DNA from: Cunninghamia lanceolata
Lineage: Eukaryota > Streptophyta > Pinopsida > Cupressales > Cupressaceae
DNA: 64,000 nucleotides
Direction: 5' to 3'
NCBI GenBank assembly: GCA_027924645.1
Contig: BSBN01000297.1
Coordinates: forward strand, 8,184,001 to 8,248,000
A program made the translations under genes and the position numbers. This document shows positions 22,303 to 34,871 of the stretch, piece after piece (within the stretch, counting starts at the first letter, position 1; each line of letters starts with the position of its first letter). A model generated the notes under the pieces. The model was not told the origin of the DNA, searched no databases, and saw only the letters and a program-made list of their open reading frames with translations.

Positions 22303-23970
22303 TGTAATGTCCCCTTCTTAGCCCATGCAGATAGATGGAGAGTTAGTCTATTATTGAGTTCCTGTAGACTAACCAGTCTGGTTAGGGAACCATTGTTGAC
22401 GTTGACTTGGATGGGTTTGTCAGTATTTGAGTGGATGTTGGCATGGTTTTGGTGTGATCTTCAGTTTGACACTTTCTGTGGTGGATTTGGTTGCTTAGGC
22501 CCAGACTTGCTATTTTTGGCAAATTAGGGTATTTGTCTGTTTCAGGATTTTCGGTGATGGAGATGAAGCGTCTTCGCGAGACCTTTCCAATGGTCTATAG
22601 ATCACTGGATTCCGAAATCGTTTGGGCCTCCATTTTAAAGTCCGTAAATAATTAATGTTTATTTAATATTGGACTTTGGGTTATAATGGTTAAATGCCAA
22701 AAATGAAATATTAATAAGTCACTATAGTCATAGTGTTGGAGCACCTAGCACTTTACAGTTGGTTTCGAGAAGGCTAAGGGTAATGGTCGAAATGTAAATT
22801 AAATTAAATATTTAATTTACACTTGTTGATAGCTTAAGTCAGTTATATTATAAAAGTGACTTAAATGAAGACTTAAGTTATGACTAAGTTATGTGCCAGG
22901 AGGTGTACACTTCATGTGGAGATATGGGGGTTAAAAATAAAACAAATAAAATATTAAAATACCCTCTTCTTGGGCGTTGGAAGCCAAGGGATTATAAAAA
23001 GGCATTTGTGAGCTCATTTTGAGGATTATGCATTTGGAAATTTTGATATTGGTGTGCAAACTTTGAAGCTTGGCTTTGGAGGTTGAACAAGGGTTTTGTA
23101 GAGACGGAAACATCTGTAAGATCACTCTCTTCATGCTTGAGAGATAGCATCAGGAGGGTTGTTGAAGGCTTCATACGGAGGCTTCGCTTGTGCTTTGGAT
23201 TGATAGTTTCATGAGGGTTTTACACAGTTTTACATGCAAATTCTATGAAGAATATTGGTGAATAAATTGCACATTTCAAGAAGGATTTCGTGGTGTTTTT
23301 TGGGACTGTTATTGCACTCCTTGCTGGCCGTACATCCCTAAACTAGGTCATACAGCTTATAGCAAAAGAACAGAGGGTTCTTGATGGTTTTTGCGCATAA
23401 CCTTGGACGTTGGGATCATCATAATAGCTGCAGATAAAAATCAGAGATTCCTGTGACAGATTGAGGGCATTTGAGAGGTTATCTTTGCTGATATCACTAG
23501 TTCCAGGCCGTACAACAGCTGCCATGGAAGTGGGTTTGCTTGAGGATGGACGCTTATCTCTTGGGCTCAATTACTGATGTAATTTGGTCGCCTAGGGTCT
23601 TGCAATATAATGATATTCGTTACTTATCGAAGAACAATTGTTGTTTGGCGTCTAGAGTGATTTTCTAAGTGTTCATAGTGCTGGTCCATGTACAACAGTC
23701 TTATGAAGTTGAGAAACATGAAATGGGTATGCATCAGTAATTCATTTTACATGATTCTATGATCTGGGTCTTTGTTAGTTTATGCATTAGCGTTATAGTT
23801 TTTCTGGGTTTTAAATGCATGTTATATATTTCAATGTATTTGCAAAAAACATTACATGCAAAACACAAAACCCTTCTGCAACTTCTGTCTAGTTCTGAAA
23901 GACCACAATAATAATAAAAATAACACAAATAAGAAATAAAAAAATTTACAAACAAGGGCAGCTCATTACA
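22303..23970 (+). repeat. 3' LTR of the 12198-23970 element
   Basis: 1668 bp. The TATA box is at 22993-23002. It is followed by the target duplication acttg (23971-23975). The polypurine phrase gggaagggcgg lies just before its start. Confidence 0.92.
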
Positions 23971-23975
23971 ACTTG

Positions 23976-24659
23976 CCTTGCCATTTTCAAATGCAATTAG
24001 GTATTAAGGAAGGGAAATCTCAATTTGAAAGGCATGCAATTTTGAATTTCAAATTGTTGTTTGTACTCTCATCACTTGGGACGAAAACCTTGAGTGGCGA
24101 ATCTACCTGGTTAGACGAAATCCTAACTTGATATTTCTAGAGCAAATTCTATTCAAGAATCTGTGTAGAGCGTAATCTGAATTTCGTTGTGTTCAAGGGC
24201 CATCAGTCTATGCGAAGAGGGTCATTGGTGGAAGGATTCGTTAAGGAGTCTATCATCTGTGTTCCAACGACTCAAGATTGCACGCCAAGAACTGATCAAT
24301 CATCACCCTTATTCATCCAAATCCGTGGAAATCTGTCGCTACAATATTACATGATTTCACTGGGCAACTTCTTTCAATTTGGAGACACAAAGCAATTAGG
24401 GGCATCTTCCAAGAGTTACCAATCCCGCAATCCAGCCAGTTATGTAGCACTCATTTATTGTCGCTCCCAATCAATCTCACCAGTTGAGAGTCCTCCAAAC
24501 ACAACATCAACACCTCTAAATCCAAGGGAAGGACGATTGGAGTGTCTCCAACACCTGTCCCTATCCGTTAAAGGCTAATCGATCACCTCCAGCTAGTGCA
24601 AGTAAAGTTAGCATTCACTATAGCAGTTTCAGGCGCCTAAATCATACCAGGGGTGAAAC
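23976..24659 (+). mobile_element. Right part of the older LTR split by the 12198 element
   Basis: Probable continuation of 12021-12197. It contains phrases such as tcacttgggacgaaaacctt, like gatgaaaacc in the fragment at 11511-12020, and no frames of note. Its right end was not found; the hAT element begins at about 24660. Confidence 0.4.
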
Positions 24660-27600
24660 TGTCCAAAGTAGTTGGCAGACTTGCTGAAAACTCGGCAAGT
24701 CTTCAAAAAACCACGAGTTTTTTTGCAAATGAGTCATTCTAACTTTAGCTCGCCGAGTTTTTTAGACGAGTCTCTGCCGCAAACTCGGCAAGTTTTTGGC
24801 GAGTACTCGCCAAAGAGTCACCGAGTCCATGGCAAAGACTTGTAGTGTGCAGGGTTTAAAGATTTCCGCGGCCAGGTAAGTAATTTCACAATCAAAAAAC
24901 AAATTTCTTGAGCTCTCCATAGCAAAAAACCCCTCCCCAACCAAAAAGACTCCATTTGCAACGTTTTGGCATCAAGAAGAGCAAATTCGAACGCATTTTT
25001 TTGCAGATTTTCAAGGGAAATTCGACTCACAGGTAGTTTTTGGTTTTCCATTTTTCTTTTTGTTTAATCATTTTTTTTCATTCTTGTTGCAAAATATTGA
25101 ATCCAAATTGAAAACAAAATCTTCATAGAGCAAAAAGAAGCATTTTTGCATTTAGATTCCAAAAAACAAGATTCATCACTATTTTTTGTTGATTTTTTCT
25201 GATTTTTTTTCATTATTTTGGTTTTTTTAAAATTTTTCAGACCTAGGTTCATTTTTTGATTCTAAATCTTTTTTGTTGTTTAGATTAGTTAATTTATTGA
25301 CTAATTTAATCATTAAAACACATTTGTATCAATTTATATCAAATTTAGAGAGATTTTTTTGTATTAAAAACCTAATATGTTGTACATTTTTTTGTATGTG
25401 TAGTTTAAATTTGCACTATAATGGCTTCTGCTTCAGGTTCAACCTCAGTCTCCGCCCCATCTGTGCCCGTGCTATCATGGGTTCCAAGCACTCGTCCTCC
25501 AAGAGCTAGAGACCCTACATGGAAGTATGTTGTGAGAGGACCGACAATTGGATTAGTTGTTTGCGGTAAATGTCAAAAGGTATTACATGGAGGCATAAAT
25601 CACCTCAAATACCATCTTGCAAGCATTTCTCGTCATGATGCCATGGGTTGTCCTAAGACCACAGAAGAGATAAAAACGAGAGATGAATGCCCTACTTGCA
25701 GCTGCTGAAGAAAAACAATTGCAAAGGGAGAGGACAAAGGCAGCCATAGCAGCAAACATAGCAAGTGGAGATAGAGTCTGAATCAAATGAGGAGACGACT
25801 AGAGATGATAATAACATTGTGGGCTATCTTCGTGGTCCATGCATTTGTGGCACACCGGCCTCTAGGCCCCTCACTTCCTCTACTTCGAGTAGAATGCCAC
25901 TGTCGGCACCTACATCTTCACGCACACTACATAGTTTTTTTGTGCCAAGAAACACACCAAGAGCACAGACATCATTGGAGGCTATAGGGTGGAATATGGA
26001 GGTGCATCAACATGCCGACATGGCATGTGCAGACTTTTGGTATTTCAATAACATTCCATTCAATGTGGCGAGTAGTCCCTATTGGCACAATTTGGTTACC
26101 GCATTGTCAGTTGTAGGAAAAGGCTACAAGCCACCTTCTCGCAAAGACTTGAGTGGGAGGTTAGTCAATTTAAAATTTATGCTAAGTTTATCATTTATGT
26201 TATTTAATTTAAATTGATTTATGTTAAGTTATTTTTTGTTTAAAAATTAAAATTTTGTACTTATTTTACTTTGTACTTGTAGGTTGCTCACAAATGCAAC
26301 CGAAAGGTCGGTGCGAGTAGTGGAAGATCAAAAGAAAGAATGGAAGAAACATGGCTGCACCATTCTTTCCGATGGGTGGACGGATGGGAGAAACCGCACC
26401 ATTCTTAATTTTTTGGTTTCTTCAAAAGATGAAGTTGTGTTTTTGAAATCAGTGGATGCCTTCAACAAAATAAAAAATGCAAAAACATTGTATACATTGC
26501 TGGAGGAAGTTGTCATGGAGGTGGGGATAGATAATGTTGTGCAAGTCATTACGGATAATGCAGTAGCATATGTGGCAGCTAGGAGATTGCTTGAGGATAG
26601 ACATCCTACACTTTTTTGGACACCTTGTGCGGCACATTGCCTTGACCTTCTTTTGGAGGACATAGGCAAACTTGATTGGGTGGCACCGATTGTAAATGAT
26701 GCAAGGAGCATAACAAAATTTATCTACAATCACCTTTGGGTTCTTAGTTTGATGAGGGATCATACAAAAGGGAAAGAGTTGGTGAGATCGGGTGCCACAA
26801 GGTTTGCAACGGTTTTCCTAACGTTGCAAAGCATTATTGGTTCGTTGAATGCTTTGAAACAAATGTTTGTGTGTCCAACATGGCTAGAATCATCTTATGC
26901 AAAGAAGCCTGAAGGAGAGAGAGTTGCAAGCATAGTGTTTGATAAGCTCTTTGAACAGAGAGCTATAGAGATCATGAAGGTAACCTCAAAACTTTGATTT
27001 TAAATTCAAATTGAGTATTTTATTTCTTAATTTAAGTCTTCCATTATAAATTTGTAATTTTAATCTTTTTGTATTTGTAATGTAAGTGTCGGAGCCCTTG
27101 GTTAGAGTCCTTCACTTGGTAGATGGGGATCAAAACCCAATGGGATATATTTATGAGGCCATGGATAGGGCCAAAGAGGCTATCAAAAATTATTACATGG
27201 GGGACAGCCTCAAATTTGATCCCATATGGGAGATTGTTGATAAGAGGTGGAACAATCAACTCCACCAACCCATACATGCAGCAAGGTACTTCCTCAACCC
27301 TCATTTTCTCTTCTTAGACAACTTCTTTGATCCTAATGGAAAGGCTATGGAGGGGCTCACAACATGCATTCAGAGGATGGAACCCATGGTTGAGGTGAGA
27401 GATCTCGTTGTCCAAGAGTTGGATCTTTACAACGAAGCGAGGGGTAAACTCTTTTCTTCAGATTTAGCTATTCGAGGAAGAACCACTCAGGCACCAGGTA
27501 CAAAATTGGGAGTCTTTAAGTTTATTTCACATGCATCTTATAATTTGATAAAATGTGTTTTGAGCCTTGACTTTGTTTTCTAACTCTTCAATTTTTTTTT

Positions 27601-28487
27601 TGCAAAGGTTTGGTGGAAAAATTGGGGTGGAAATACCCCACATCTCTAAAAAATTGCTCTCCGCATACTATGTCAGCCTTGTAGTGCATCCAGTTGTGAG
27701 AGGAATTAGAGCTTGTTTGAGGCCATTCACACAAAGAAGAGGAACAAACTAGCCCAAAAGCGCCTCAATGACCTTGTCTTTGTGCAATACAACCTTTGGT
27801 TGCACACAAAGAGAGTAGAGGACAAATCACTGGATCCTATTGATTTGGATGAGATAGATCCTTACAGTGATTGGACAGGGCGTGATGAGCAGCCTCCATT
27901 GTTTACCGCAAACAAGATACTTGATTTCGAGAGACAGGTAATGGAGGATGTGGGTGCAACAGGAGATGTAGGGTTGGAGGACATTCATGAACATGAGGAG
28001 TCATTATCACAGCCACAGCCTTCCATGACAAATGAGGAGCCACCAGCACCGTGTACTCGCAGGACTAGAGCATCTACCTCTTCCCTAGCTTTGGCTAAAT
28101 TAGGGAAGAGGAAGGTGTAATATGTTGTATTTACTTTTAGTATTTACTTCTAGTTTTACTATTTTCATTTTCAGCTATCTATTGTAATTTGTATCAGACT
28201 ATCAGGCTTTCAGCCATCAGGATTCCGCATGAGAATGTGATTTTGTAATCAATATGCATTAAAGTCAATCAAATTTAATAGAAAACACTTTTGTACTCAT
28301 TTATGGACTCATTAGATTCATCTTGTCATTGAATTTTGAAAAAAAAATGCGATTCTAATGAAATTTTAGCAATTTTTTAAGTTCCCGAGTTTTTTGCTAA
28401 GTTTTTGCCAAGTTTTCGCCGAGCTTTTTTTGACTCGCCAAAAATTGTCTTGCCGAGTTTTTTGGCGAGTCGAGTTTTCCAACTATG
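24660..28487 (+). mobile_element. hAT-family DNA transposon, inactive
   Basis: About 3.8 kb. The right end, read inward, is catagttggaaaactcgac; the left end has tagttggcagacttgctgaa a few bases inside. Both ends carry arrays of the subterminal motif ctcgcc / ggcgag and cgagttttt (24690-24830 and 28380-28480). Flanking eight bases are ggtgaaac on the left (24652-24659) and ggtcaaac on the right (28488-28495), a possible 8-bp target duplication with one mismatch. Inside is a decayed intron-containing transposase. The exact left end is uncertain by several bases. Confidence 0.75.
25421..28120 (+). pseudogene. hAT transposase with BED zinc finger, multiple breaks
   Basis: The BED finger is near the start (VVCGKCQKVLHGGINHLKYHL). 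A frameshift lies near 25690. The exon reaching about 26160 is followed by an intron ending at cttgtag (26276-26282). The next exon has the DUF659-type core: CTILSDGWTDGRNRTILNFL, QVITDNAVAY and WTPCAAHCLDLLLEDIGK. A further intron starts after 26990; homology resumes at 27086 with an exon to about 27496, and the last block starts about 27608. The C-terminal dimerisation block (VWWKNWGGNTPHL, then CQPCSASSCERN, then SLFEAIHTKKRNKLAQKRLN) contains two in-frame stop codons. An active enzyme would cut and paste the element; this copy cannot make one. The flanking host gene is on the opposite strand. Confidence 0.88.
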
Positions 28488-28621
28488 GGTCAAACCATAG
28501 AAGCAGAAACCGCCAAAAAATCGCGATTTTTTTTTAAAATCGCGGATCGCCGGGTTACACGATTTTTTTCCCAAAAAAATCGGGGTTTATATAAATTGCG
28601 CTGTGTCCAGGGTTTTTCCTG

Positions 28622-28626
<5 letters not shown>

Positions 28627-28688
<62 letters not shown>
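28627..28688. repeat. (TA)n microsatellite
   Basis: About 31 uninterrupted TA units. The frames on both strands here (YIYIYI) are artefacts of the repeat. Confidence 0.97.
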
Positions 28689-28689
<1 letters not shown>

Positions 28690-30631
28690 GTTTAATCTGC
28701 TTGCGACGGGTGTCTAGGGTTCCATGTATTTCGTTTAATCTGCTTGCAACGGGCATCTAGGGTTGCAGGCATTTATCGTAAACAAATTTTCTATGGCGAA
28801 TCATTCACCAATTTACGGTGAACAGGGTGGTAATTTTCTATGGCGAATGATTCAAGCCAATACGTGAGACAATTTTCAATGCATGAGATAAATTTCCGAG
28901 CACTATAATGCTCACCTATAAAAGCCTATCGGCTAACATATTCAATATTATTAATAGTAATATTAAATATATTAGTATTTATTATGATATTTATATAATA
29001 TTTATGGTATTTATAGAATATTTATAATATTATAATATAATGTCATTAATCTATATATACATTAATCTATTATAATAATATATTATATTATATTAATATT
29101 TATAAATAAATATAATTATATATTATAGTTATAAATATTATTATATTTATAATATTATAATATAATAATATAATATTTATATCATTAATATATTATAATA
29201 AAATTATATTATATTATTAATATTTTTTTTTGGGGTTCTATAAAGACCTGGTTTAAGGCTCCAAGAACCAAAAAATAAACTACTCGGCCAGAGGCCAAAT
29301 ATTATTAATATTTATTATAAATATTATTAACAATATAATATTTATTATTTTATTATAATTTCATTTAAAAACAACAGGTTTTTCTACATTTTTTGGAAAT
29401 CCGAATTTTTTTCCGATGTTTTCCTGATTTTTTTCCGTTTTTTGAAAAAATCTTATACTTTTGCTTTGCCAATTTTTTTCCCAAACGATATTTGCTGCTA
29501 TGGTCCAAACAATACATGTGTGGGAAATTCCATAGCCATACCATAGGACGGAAGGCATTAATGACATAGGAGGATTTGGTACTGAATTTCTGTGAACAAA
29601 GAGAAATACTCAGGCGTGGGGAACTATCAGCAACAACCTGGTGCGGTCCAGTAGATTGCGCTGTGGGTACCCATAATAACTGGGGGCTGCAGGTCATTAT
29701 AGCATAGAAATATTGTATCTGAGTACTGGTGGGAATTGTACAATTTACCAGTGATTTTACAAACATAGATTTTTCCTGTGTATGCTCATCCGCTGAATAT
29801 GATGTGATTGAACTTTGTGCTATTCATGTGATTTTGTTGTTAACTGGGATTTATTACTGTGGAGAGATAATTGTTATCAGATTACCATTAACACCTAGGG
29901 ATATTTCATCACCTGTGTGCCATAAGTTTGCATTTGATTTCCAGTTTCAGTTGGTTTGTGTGTTTGGGTTCATTTTCCAAATTTTGGTTATGGTTTGTTG
30001 AGTTTCCAAATTGTGGGTGTGAAGAATAATTTTCCAATTTCCAGATGGTATCTAATATTTCATTTGCTTTTCATTTGCTTTAGCAAATCTCAATCTATTT
30101 GTTAGTTTACTACTGTGTGAGTTGTTGGTTGTACCTTTCAAGAAGGGTCGGGCATCTTCCAGTTTGGAGTTTGGGTTATGTGGCAATACAAATAATTGAA
30201 GGGGCTTAATCGTTGGTCTCAATTTATTGTTTCAACAGTCCAAAACACCTGTTGCCTAGTATTAAACCATTGTATGCAAATTTCTGCAGTTGATCTAACA
30301 ATGAAATGCAGATAACGCAGATATCTTAAGCTGTAAAATTTGAACAATCATCACTGTCCTATTTTTGCAGTTGAAAGAAATCTGAACATGTCTCAAGCTA
30401 CAAACCTTTAGCCAGTTCATTAAGTTTGAAAATCCAAAGATACCAAGTTGTAGCATTAAGAACACATGGATGCTATGGTTTGAAAAGAATCTGGAGACTA
30501 AGATAGCCACTTGTAGAAATTCCTCTGCTTGTTGAAGAAATTGGTTTGAGAATCTTGTAAGTGTACATGTGCACTGCATCAACCATTTGAAAGCCTTAAG
30601 ACATTAAATTCTCATTGGCAACTGACACTCA
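28689..30631. other. No gene; AT-rich tract 28940-29370
   Basis: A 430-bp tract made almost only of A and T (many tattat/aatatt steps) lies at 28940-29370, broken by one GC-richer phrase (29232-29300). Frames on both strands are short and have no protein features. An exon of the RNase H gene linker could be hidden here but none was recognised. Confidence 0.6.
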
Positions 30632-30835
30632 TCATTTCTCTTGGGATGACAAACCGTGTTGCAATTTGTTCATAAATGAACCTACCCATGATTCTCGCCA
30701 GGTTAACATGAACGGAACAACTTCAGACCACTTCATCAAATACTCCATCACCACCATAATGTACTTGCATCTATGCAGTTGGCTGACCTTGTTACAAAGT
30801 CCTATGAAGGCTAGACCCCAATTGGTCCAACCCAA
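30632..30835 (-). pseudogene. Ty3/gypsy integrase core fragment
   Basis: The minus-strand frame reads NWGLAFIGLCNKVSQLHRCK followed by YIMVVMEYLMKWSEVVPF. This matches the start of the integrase catalytic core of plant gypsy elements (WGLDFIGP...HKYI.V..DYLTKW.EA.P). The first catalytic D (GLDF) is A here and the second (TDY) is E, so it is inactive. Weak similarity may extend to about 30930. No flanking LTR was recognised, so it is an isolated remnant. Confidence 0.7.
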
Positions 30836-32224
30836 GCCTCAATCCATGTTCTTATCTTGGTTGCACACACAAATCCTCCATGCAGACCAGCACCAAACTC
30901 TAGCGCTGTCACTCTAGCAGATCAAAACCCCATTCAGTACCTTAGTCAACACTCCACTCAAATAGCACTCTTAAATTGAGTGAACAACACAGCACATATA
31001 CACCCCACACCTATCGGCACTTGCATGGACAGCACTACATTACAAGACTGCCCACGTAACGCACATTTGAAAGACAAATTGACACCAGTAGTAAGCAGAA
31101 CCATCAAGCATCAAGGAAACAGTAACCATGCTTGATTATAATCAGCTCTTTTGTAATTGTGTCTGCCTGCCTTCCTACATACACACAGTATAGCCTCTTA
31201 AGGGCAACAAAAATAGCAAAAAACAAATTTCATTCCAGATAGGCAAATCAGCTTGTTGCCCATGTACAACAATGTTTAATGCTCAACAAAGAAGAGAAAG
31301 GGATTAGTTGACAGGCAGTGTTCGAATGTTTGGATGCATACATGCCCAAAATCCCCCCTCTAACTCTGCAATAATTTGTTTCAACTTGGACATTATCTGA
31401 CCAGAAAAGCATATGGTGTGATCAAGCTTTTGACTTCTCTCACATGCCAAAGTGCAACCAATCATGAAGTTTCAAGTGTCTAAATGCACATAAAACTCTT
31501 TATTATAGTACACTAGGATGGTTGTACTTACTAGTCAGTTCTTTCAATCCTCAAGAACCTTATGTTATCTCCTAGTCAACTTGAACATGGAACTTGTTGC
31601 ACCCCATGAAATGCAATGTTTGTACTTCTCTTTTGCTCATTTGTAGTAAAATTGATCAGCATTTGTGTGTCGATCCAAGTTAGTTGTGGCCTCCCTGGTT
31701 AGTCTGCAAGATCGTCCTGTCATGGTCTATATGCTTCAACTAACGCTTTTGCAGGGTGGTGATGATTGCCACAAGTCTGGTAAGAAGCAAATGATAATGT
31801 TAGAGAAAATATCAAGGCATGGTGGCCAGGGTTCAGTTGGTGACATATTCTGCCTCTTGTGTGCTTGGCACACTTTTGTAGTGGCTTTGCCACTTAAAAC
31901 TTCTGCTCAAACTCGTGAAAATGGCTTATGTTTTTGTCAAGCTCTGCCTAAAGTTTTGTCCCTTCACTCAAATGGCCGGGACCCACATGTAAGGTGGCAA
32001 CACCACATCTAAGTTCTGCCTCGACAACAAGAACAGGGCTAAGACAGCAAAAATCTCTGCCCAAATCCACAAAAGTGGCAGTAAGTACAATTTTCTGCCC
32101 CACATAAGAAGGGCACACTTCAATGATGATTCAACCATATAAAAATTTTGCTTACGTCGGTGAAAAAGTGACCTCAATGCCAAGGGCACTAACTAGGGTT
32201 GGTTAAGCCATCAAATTATTCCGC
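30836..32224. other. No gene recognised
   Basis: Intronic sequence of ordinary composition. A 115-codon plus frame at 31665-32012 and a 73-codon minus frame overlap each other and have no family features. It is probably decayed retroelement sequence. Confidence 0.5.
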
Positions 32225-32840
32225 CAAGGCTATTCAACCTGGCAAAACCACATCATATCTCCACCTATTTTTAGGTTTTGAATGGAATCGCTTAAGTGGT
32301 GCGCTTTTGGTGGGGTTCAACCATGTCAAATTTCCACCATGGCACTTTTAAACTGGCTTAAGTCATCCAAAAACCCGTCTGGCATAAGACAAAATGTGGC
32401 AAAGTCTGATCACAGTTCCACCTAGCATGTAAAAGTTGGTTTAAGTGAAGACAAATTCCACCCAGATATGAAAAGTTGGCTCAAATGAGCTTGGTACATG
32501 CCAGTGATTGTTCAATCAAGGCTCTTCAAGCTGGCAAAACCAAAACATATCTCCACCTATTTTAAGGTTTTGAATGGAATCACTTAAGTGGTGCGCTTTT
32601 GGTTGGGTTCAACCATGTCAATCTCCACCATGGCACTTTAAAACTGGCTTAAATCATCCAAACCCCCGTCTGGCATAAGACAAAATGTGGCAAAGTCTGA
32701 TCAGAATTCCACCTAGCATGTAAAAGTTGGTTTAAGTGGCTCAATGTTTCGCCTAAGTGAAAAAGTGAAGACAAATTACGTCCAGGTTTGAAAAGTTGGC
32801 TCAAATGAGCTTGGCATACGCCAGTGATAGTTCAACCATC
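32225..32840 (+). repeat. Direct repeat of about 293 bp, two units
   Basis: The unit starting aaggctattcaacctggcaa at 32225 recurs as aaggctcttcaagctggcaa at 32518. Shared phrases include aagtggtgcgcttttggt, accatggcacttt and gtctggcataagacaaaatg. The second unit is slightly longer. Confidence 0.85.
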
Positions 32841-32982
32841 TTTTATTTCCTAAGTTCTGAGCACTAAGAGTTCATGTTAGTCATAAAGAATATATATAAA
32901 GATCCCTTATATATCACAGTGTTTGACTAAGAATTGGATCTTGTGGAAAATAGTAATACAGAGTTTGTTTTTATGTCCTAAG

Positions 32983-33096
32983 TTTTTGGCTAGTCTGATT
33001 TCATTGGCTCAAGGATCCTTGCAGCCTCATGTTAAGTTCTTGGCCCAATTTTTGGCTAGCCTGATTTCATTGGCTCAAGAATTCTTGCATCCTCAT
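32983..33096 (+). repeat. Two units of a 65-bp tandem repeat
   Basis: Both units contain tttttggctag(t/c)ctgatt followed by tcattggctcaag and a cctcat end. They start at 32983 and 33048. Confidence 0.8.
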
Positions 33097-33698
33097 CTTT
33101 GGTTCTGGGTCCAAGAGACCATGCATTCTTAGTTTTGCTGGTATTATATTTTGTTTGAAAAGGAGAAAAGAATGAACATTAAGAGAGGTGAATGAGTAGG
33201 CAGCTGCAACTTCTTCTCACGGTACTTATGACTGATGGATGATGAAGCTAAAATTGTTCCAAGGCAAAAGTTATTTGTGCTTAGATAAGAGTTGGTTGCT
33301 AGTTTATTGGATGAATATATCATGTCAATCTCTGTGATAAATTCTGTTTTCCCAGAGTTCAGTGGGCAACCTTTGGGTAAATGGAGGTTGCATCAGGTCC
33401 CCTTAGCTCCAGATATCACTGGCGAAAACTACTTGAAAATGCCCTAACATAATCATGAGACACCCTGAGATGCATATAAAATAGTAATGCAACAATAAAA
33501 AAATTGGGAATACAATGGCCAAAGGCATAAAGAACACAAGCATTAAAATGAGTTCAATGTATTTCATAAAGAATGCCAAATAAAAGAAGTTCAAAGTTAT
33601 CCTTGAATCGAGTTGCTAAATACAATTCCATATTAGAGTTTGAACACCAAATTGTGAACACTCCCACCTTTTTCCTACTTTTATGCTAAGAATTGCAC

Positions 33699-33806
33699 CT
33701 GTTTTCCATATAAAGCCTGAGGATCTTGTGTTCCTTGTGCAACGTAATCCTGTGCTTCCTTCACTGTTGAAAAACCTTTATACTGATTACCAGCAAAACC
33801 ATCAAC
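33699..33806 (-). CDS. RNase H1 N-terminal domain, exon 2, left copy
   Basis: This 108-bp exon encodes 36 residues, VDGFAGNQYKGFSTVKEAQ then DYVAQGTQDPQALYGKQ. It is the second half of the RNase H1 hybrid-binding fold (family pattern V.GF.GN..KGFS..EEA..Y). Minus-strand borders are gatccag before the exon and GTGCAATTC after it; the frame is phase 0 at both ends. It differs from the middle copy by one residue (V for I). This is the copy nearest the catalytic exons. Any one of the three, or several together, could be spliced without losing frame. Confidence 0.82.
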
Positions 33807-33981
33807 CTGGATCAATCAAAGAAAAACACTTCACATGTAGATTCTATGTCATAATGTATTTCATAAAGAAGTTCAAATTTATCCTTGAATCGAGTTGCTA
33901 CATACAATTCCATATTAGAGTTTGAACTCCAAATTGTGAACACTCCCACTTTTTTCCTACTTTTATGCTAAAGAATTGCAC

Positions 33982-34089
33982 CTGTTTTCCATATAAAGCC
34001 TGAGGATCTTGTGTTCCTTGTGCAATGTAATCCTGTGCTTCCTTCACTGTTGAAAAACCTTTATACTGATTACCAGCAAAACCATCAAC
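33982..34089 (-). CDS. RNase H1 N-terminal domain, exon 2, middle copy
   Basis: 108 bp, 36 residues, VDGFAGNQYKGFSTVKEAQ then DYIAQGTQDPQALYGKQ. Borders are the same as in the left copy (gatccag / GTGCAATTC). No stop or frame change. Almost identical to the left copy in both exon and upstream flank, so that duplication is recent. Confidence 0.82.
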
Positions 34090-34383
34090 CTGGATCAATC
34101 AAAGAAAAACACTTCACATGTAGATTCTATGTCATAATGTATAACAACCATGTCATACAATTGTAATGATGCCATGAAGAATGATCAACACTTCCCATTC
34201 TAACTATCTAATAAATAATATTGCATGTGTTTTCAAATTCTAATTATATGAATCATGTACGCACACAATAGAGATGCCGTGCTCACTCCCTAGATATGTC
34301 TGTATGTATGCATAACACCCAACCTAACTACCTTTTGCTCCTATTGGGAAATTTTTTTCCTACTTCTATGCTAAGAATTGCAC

Positions 34384-34491
34384 CTGTTTTCCATATACAG
34401 ACTGAGGATCTTGTGTTCCTTGTGCAACGTAATCCTGTGCCTCCTTCAATGTTGAAAAACTTTTATACTGATTACCAGAAAAGCCATCAAC
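34384..34491 (-). CDS. RNase H1 N-terminal domain, exon 2, right copy
   Basis: 108 bp, 36 residues, VDGFSGNQYKSFSTLKEAQ then DYVAQGTQDPQSVYGKQ. It differs from the other copies at about six residues yet is still open, with acceptor gatccag and donor GTGC intact. The G-to-S change in KGFS to KSFS touches a conserved position. It is nearest the first exon, so it would be the first met by the splicing machinery. Confidence 0.78.
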
Positions 34492-34871
34492 CTGGATCAA
34501 TCAAAGAAAAACACTTCATATGTAGATTCTATGTCATAATGTATAACAACCATGTAATACAATTGTAATGATGCCATGAAGAATGATCAACACTTCCCAT
34601 GCTAACTATCTAATAAATAATATCACATGTGTTATCAAATTCTAATTATTTGAATCATGCACGCACACAATAGAGATACCATGCTCATTCCCTAGATATG
34701 TCTGTATGTATAAATAACACCTAACCTAAACACCTGCAAGCAAACTTTCTACTTGATGTTCTATTTTTTTTATCAAATTTGAGTCCGTACAACCTCATCT
34801 TTTTTGTAGAAAAATAATACCATGCTTTTTATTCTTATTTTTCATCCTTAACTGTCAATGTGTATCATTAG

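Larger units (their letters stand above)
12198..23970 (+). mobile_element. Complete LTR retrotransposon, no reverse transcriptase seen
   Basis: Direct LTRs (12198-13866 and 22303-23970) begin TGTAATGTCCCC and end in TGACA/TTACA. The five bases ACTTG flank both sides (12193-12197 and 23971-23975), a clean target duplication. The primer-binding site is tggtattagagct (13868-13880), one base from the usual initiator-tRNA-Met form tggtatcagagc. The 8.4-kb interior has a broken gag start, about 4.6 kb with antisense host-gene fragments, and a long frame of unknown function. No reverse transcriptase, integrase or protease motif was found, so the element would need enzymes from elsewhere. By eye the LTRs differ at roughly 3% of sites, older than the 38147 element. 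It lies antisense in the RNase H gene's large intron. Confidence 0.9.
33620..34730 (-). repeat. Exon-2 region triplicated in tandem
   Basis: Three overlapping duplicated segments each carry one copy of RNase H exon 2 and flanking intron. The left and middle copies share intron from taattcc/acaattccatattagag on and are about 283 bp apart; the middle and right copies are about 402 bp apart and share the other flank (tagattctatgtcataatgt through aataaataat). The exon is better conserved than much of the flank. Confidence 0.9.

Noticed and set aside
28485..28760. Frames with YIYIYI repeats on both strands
   Set aside because: Produced by the (TA)n microsatellite.
30295..30582. 95-codon minus frame considered as an RNase H linker exon
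   Set aside because: No splice borders in register and no similarity to known linkers.
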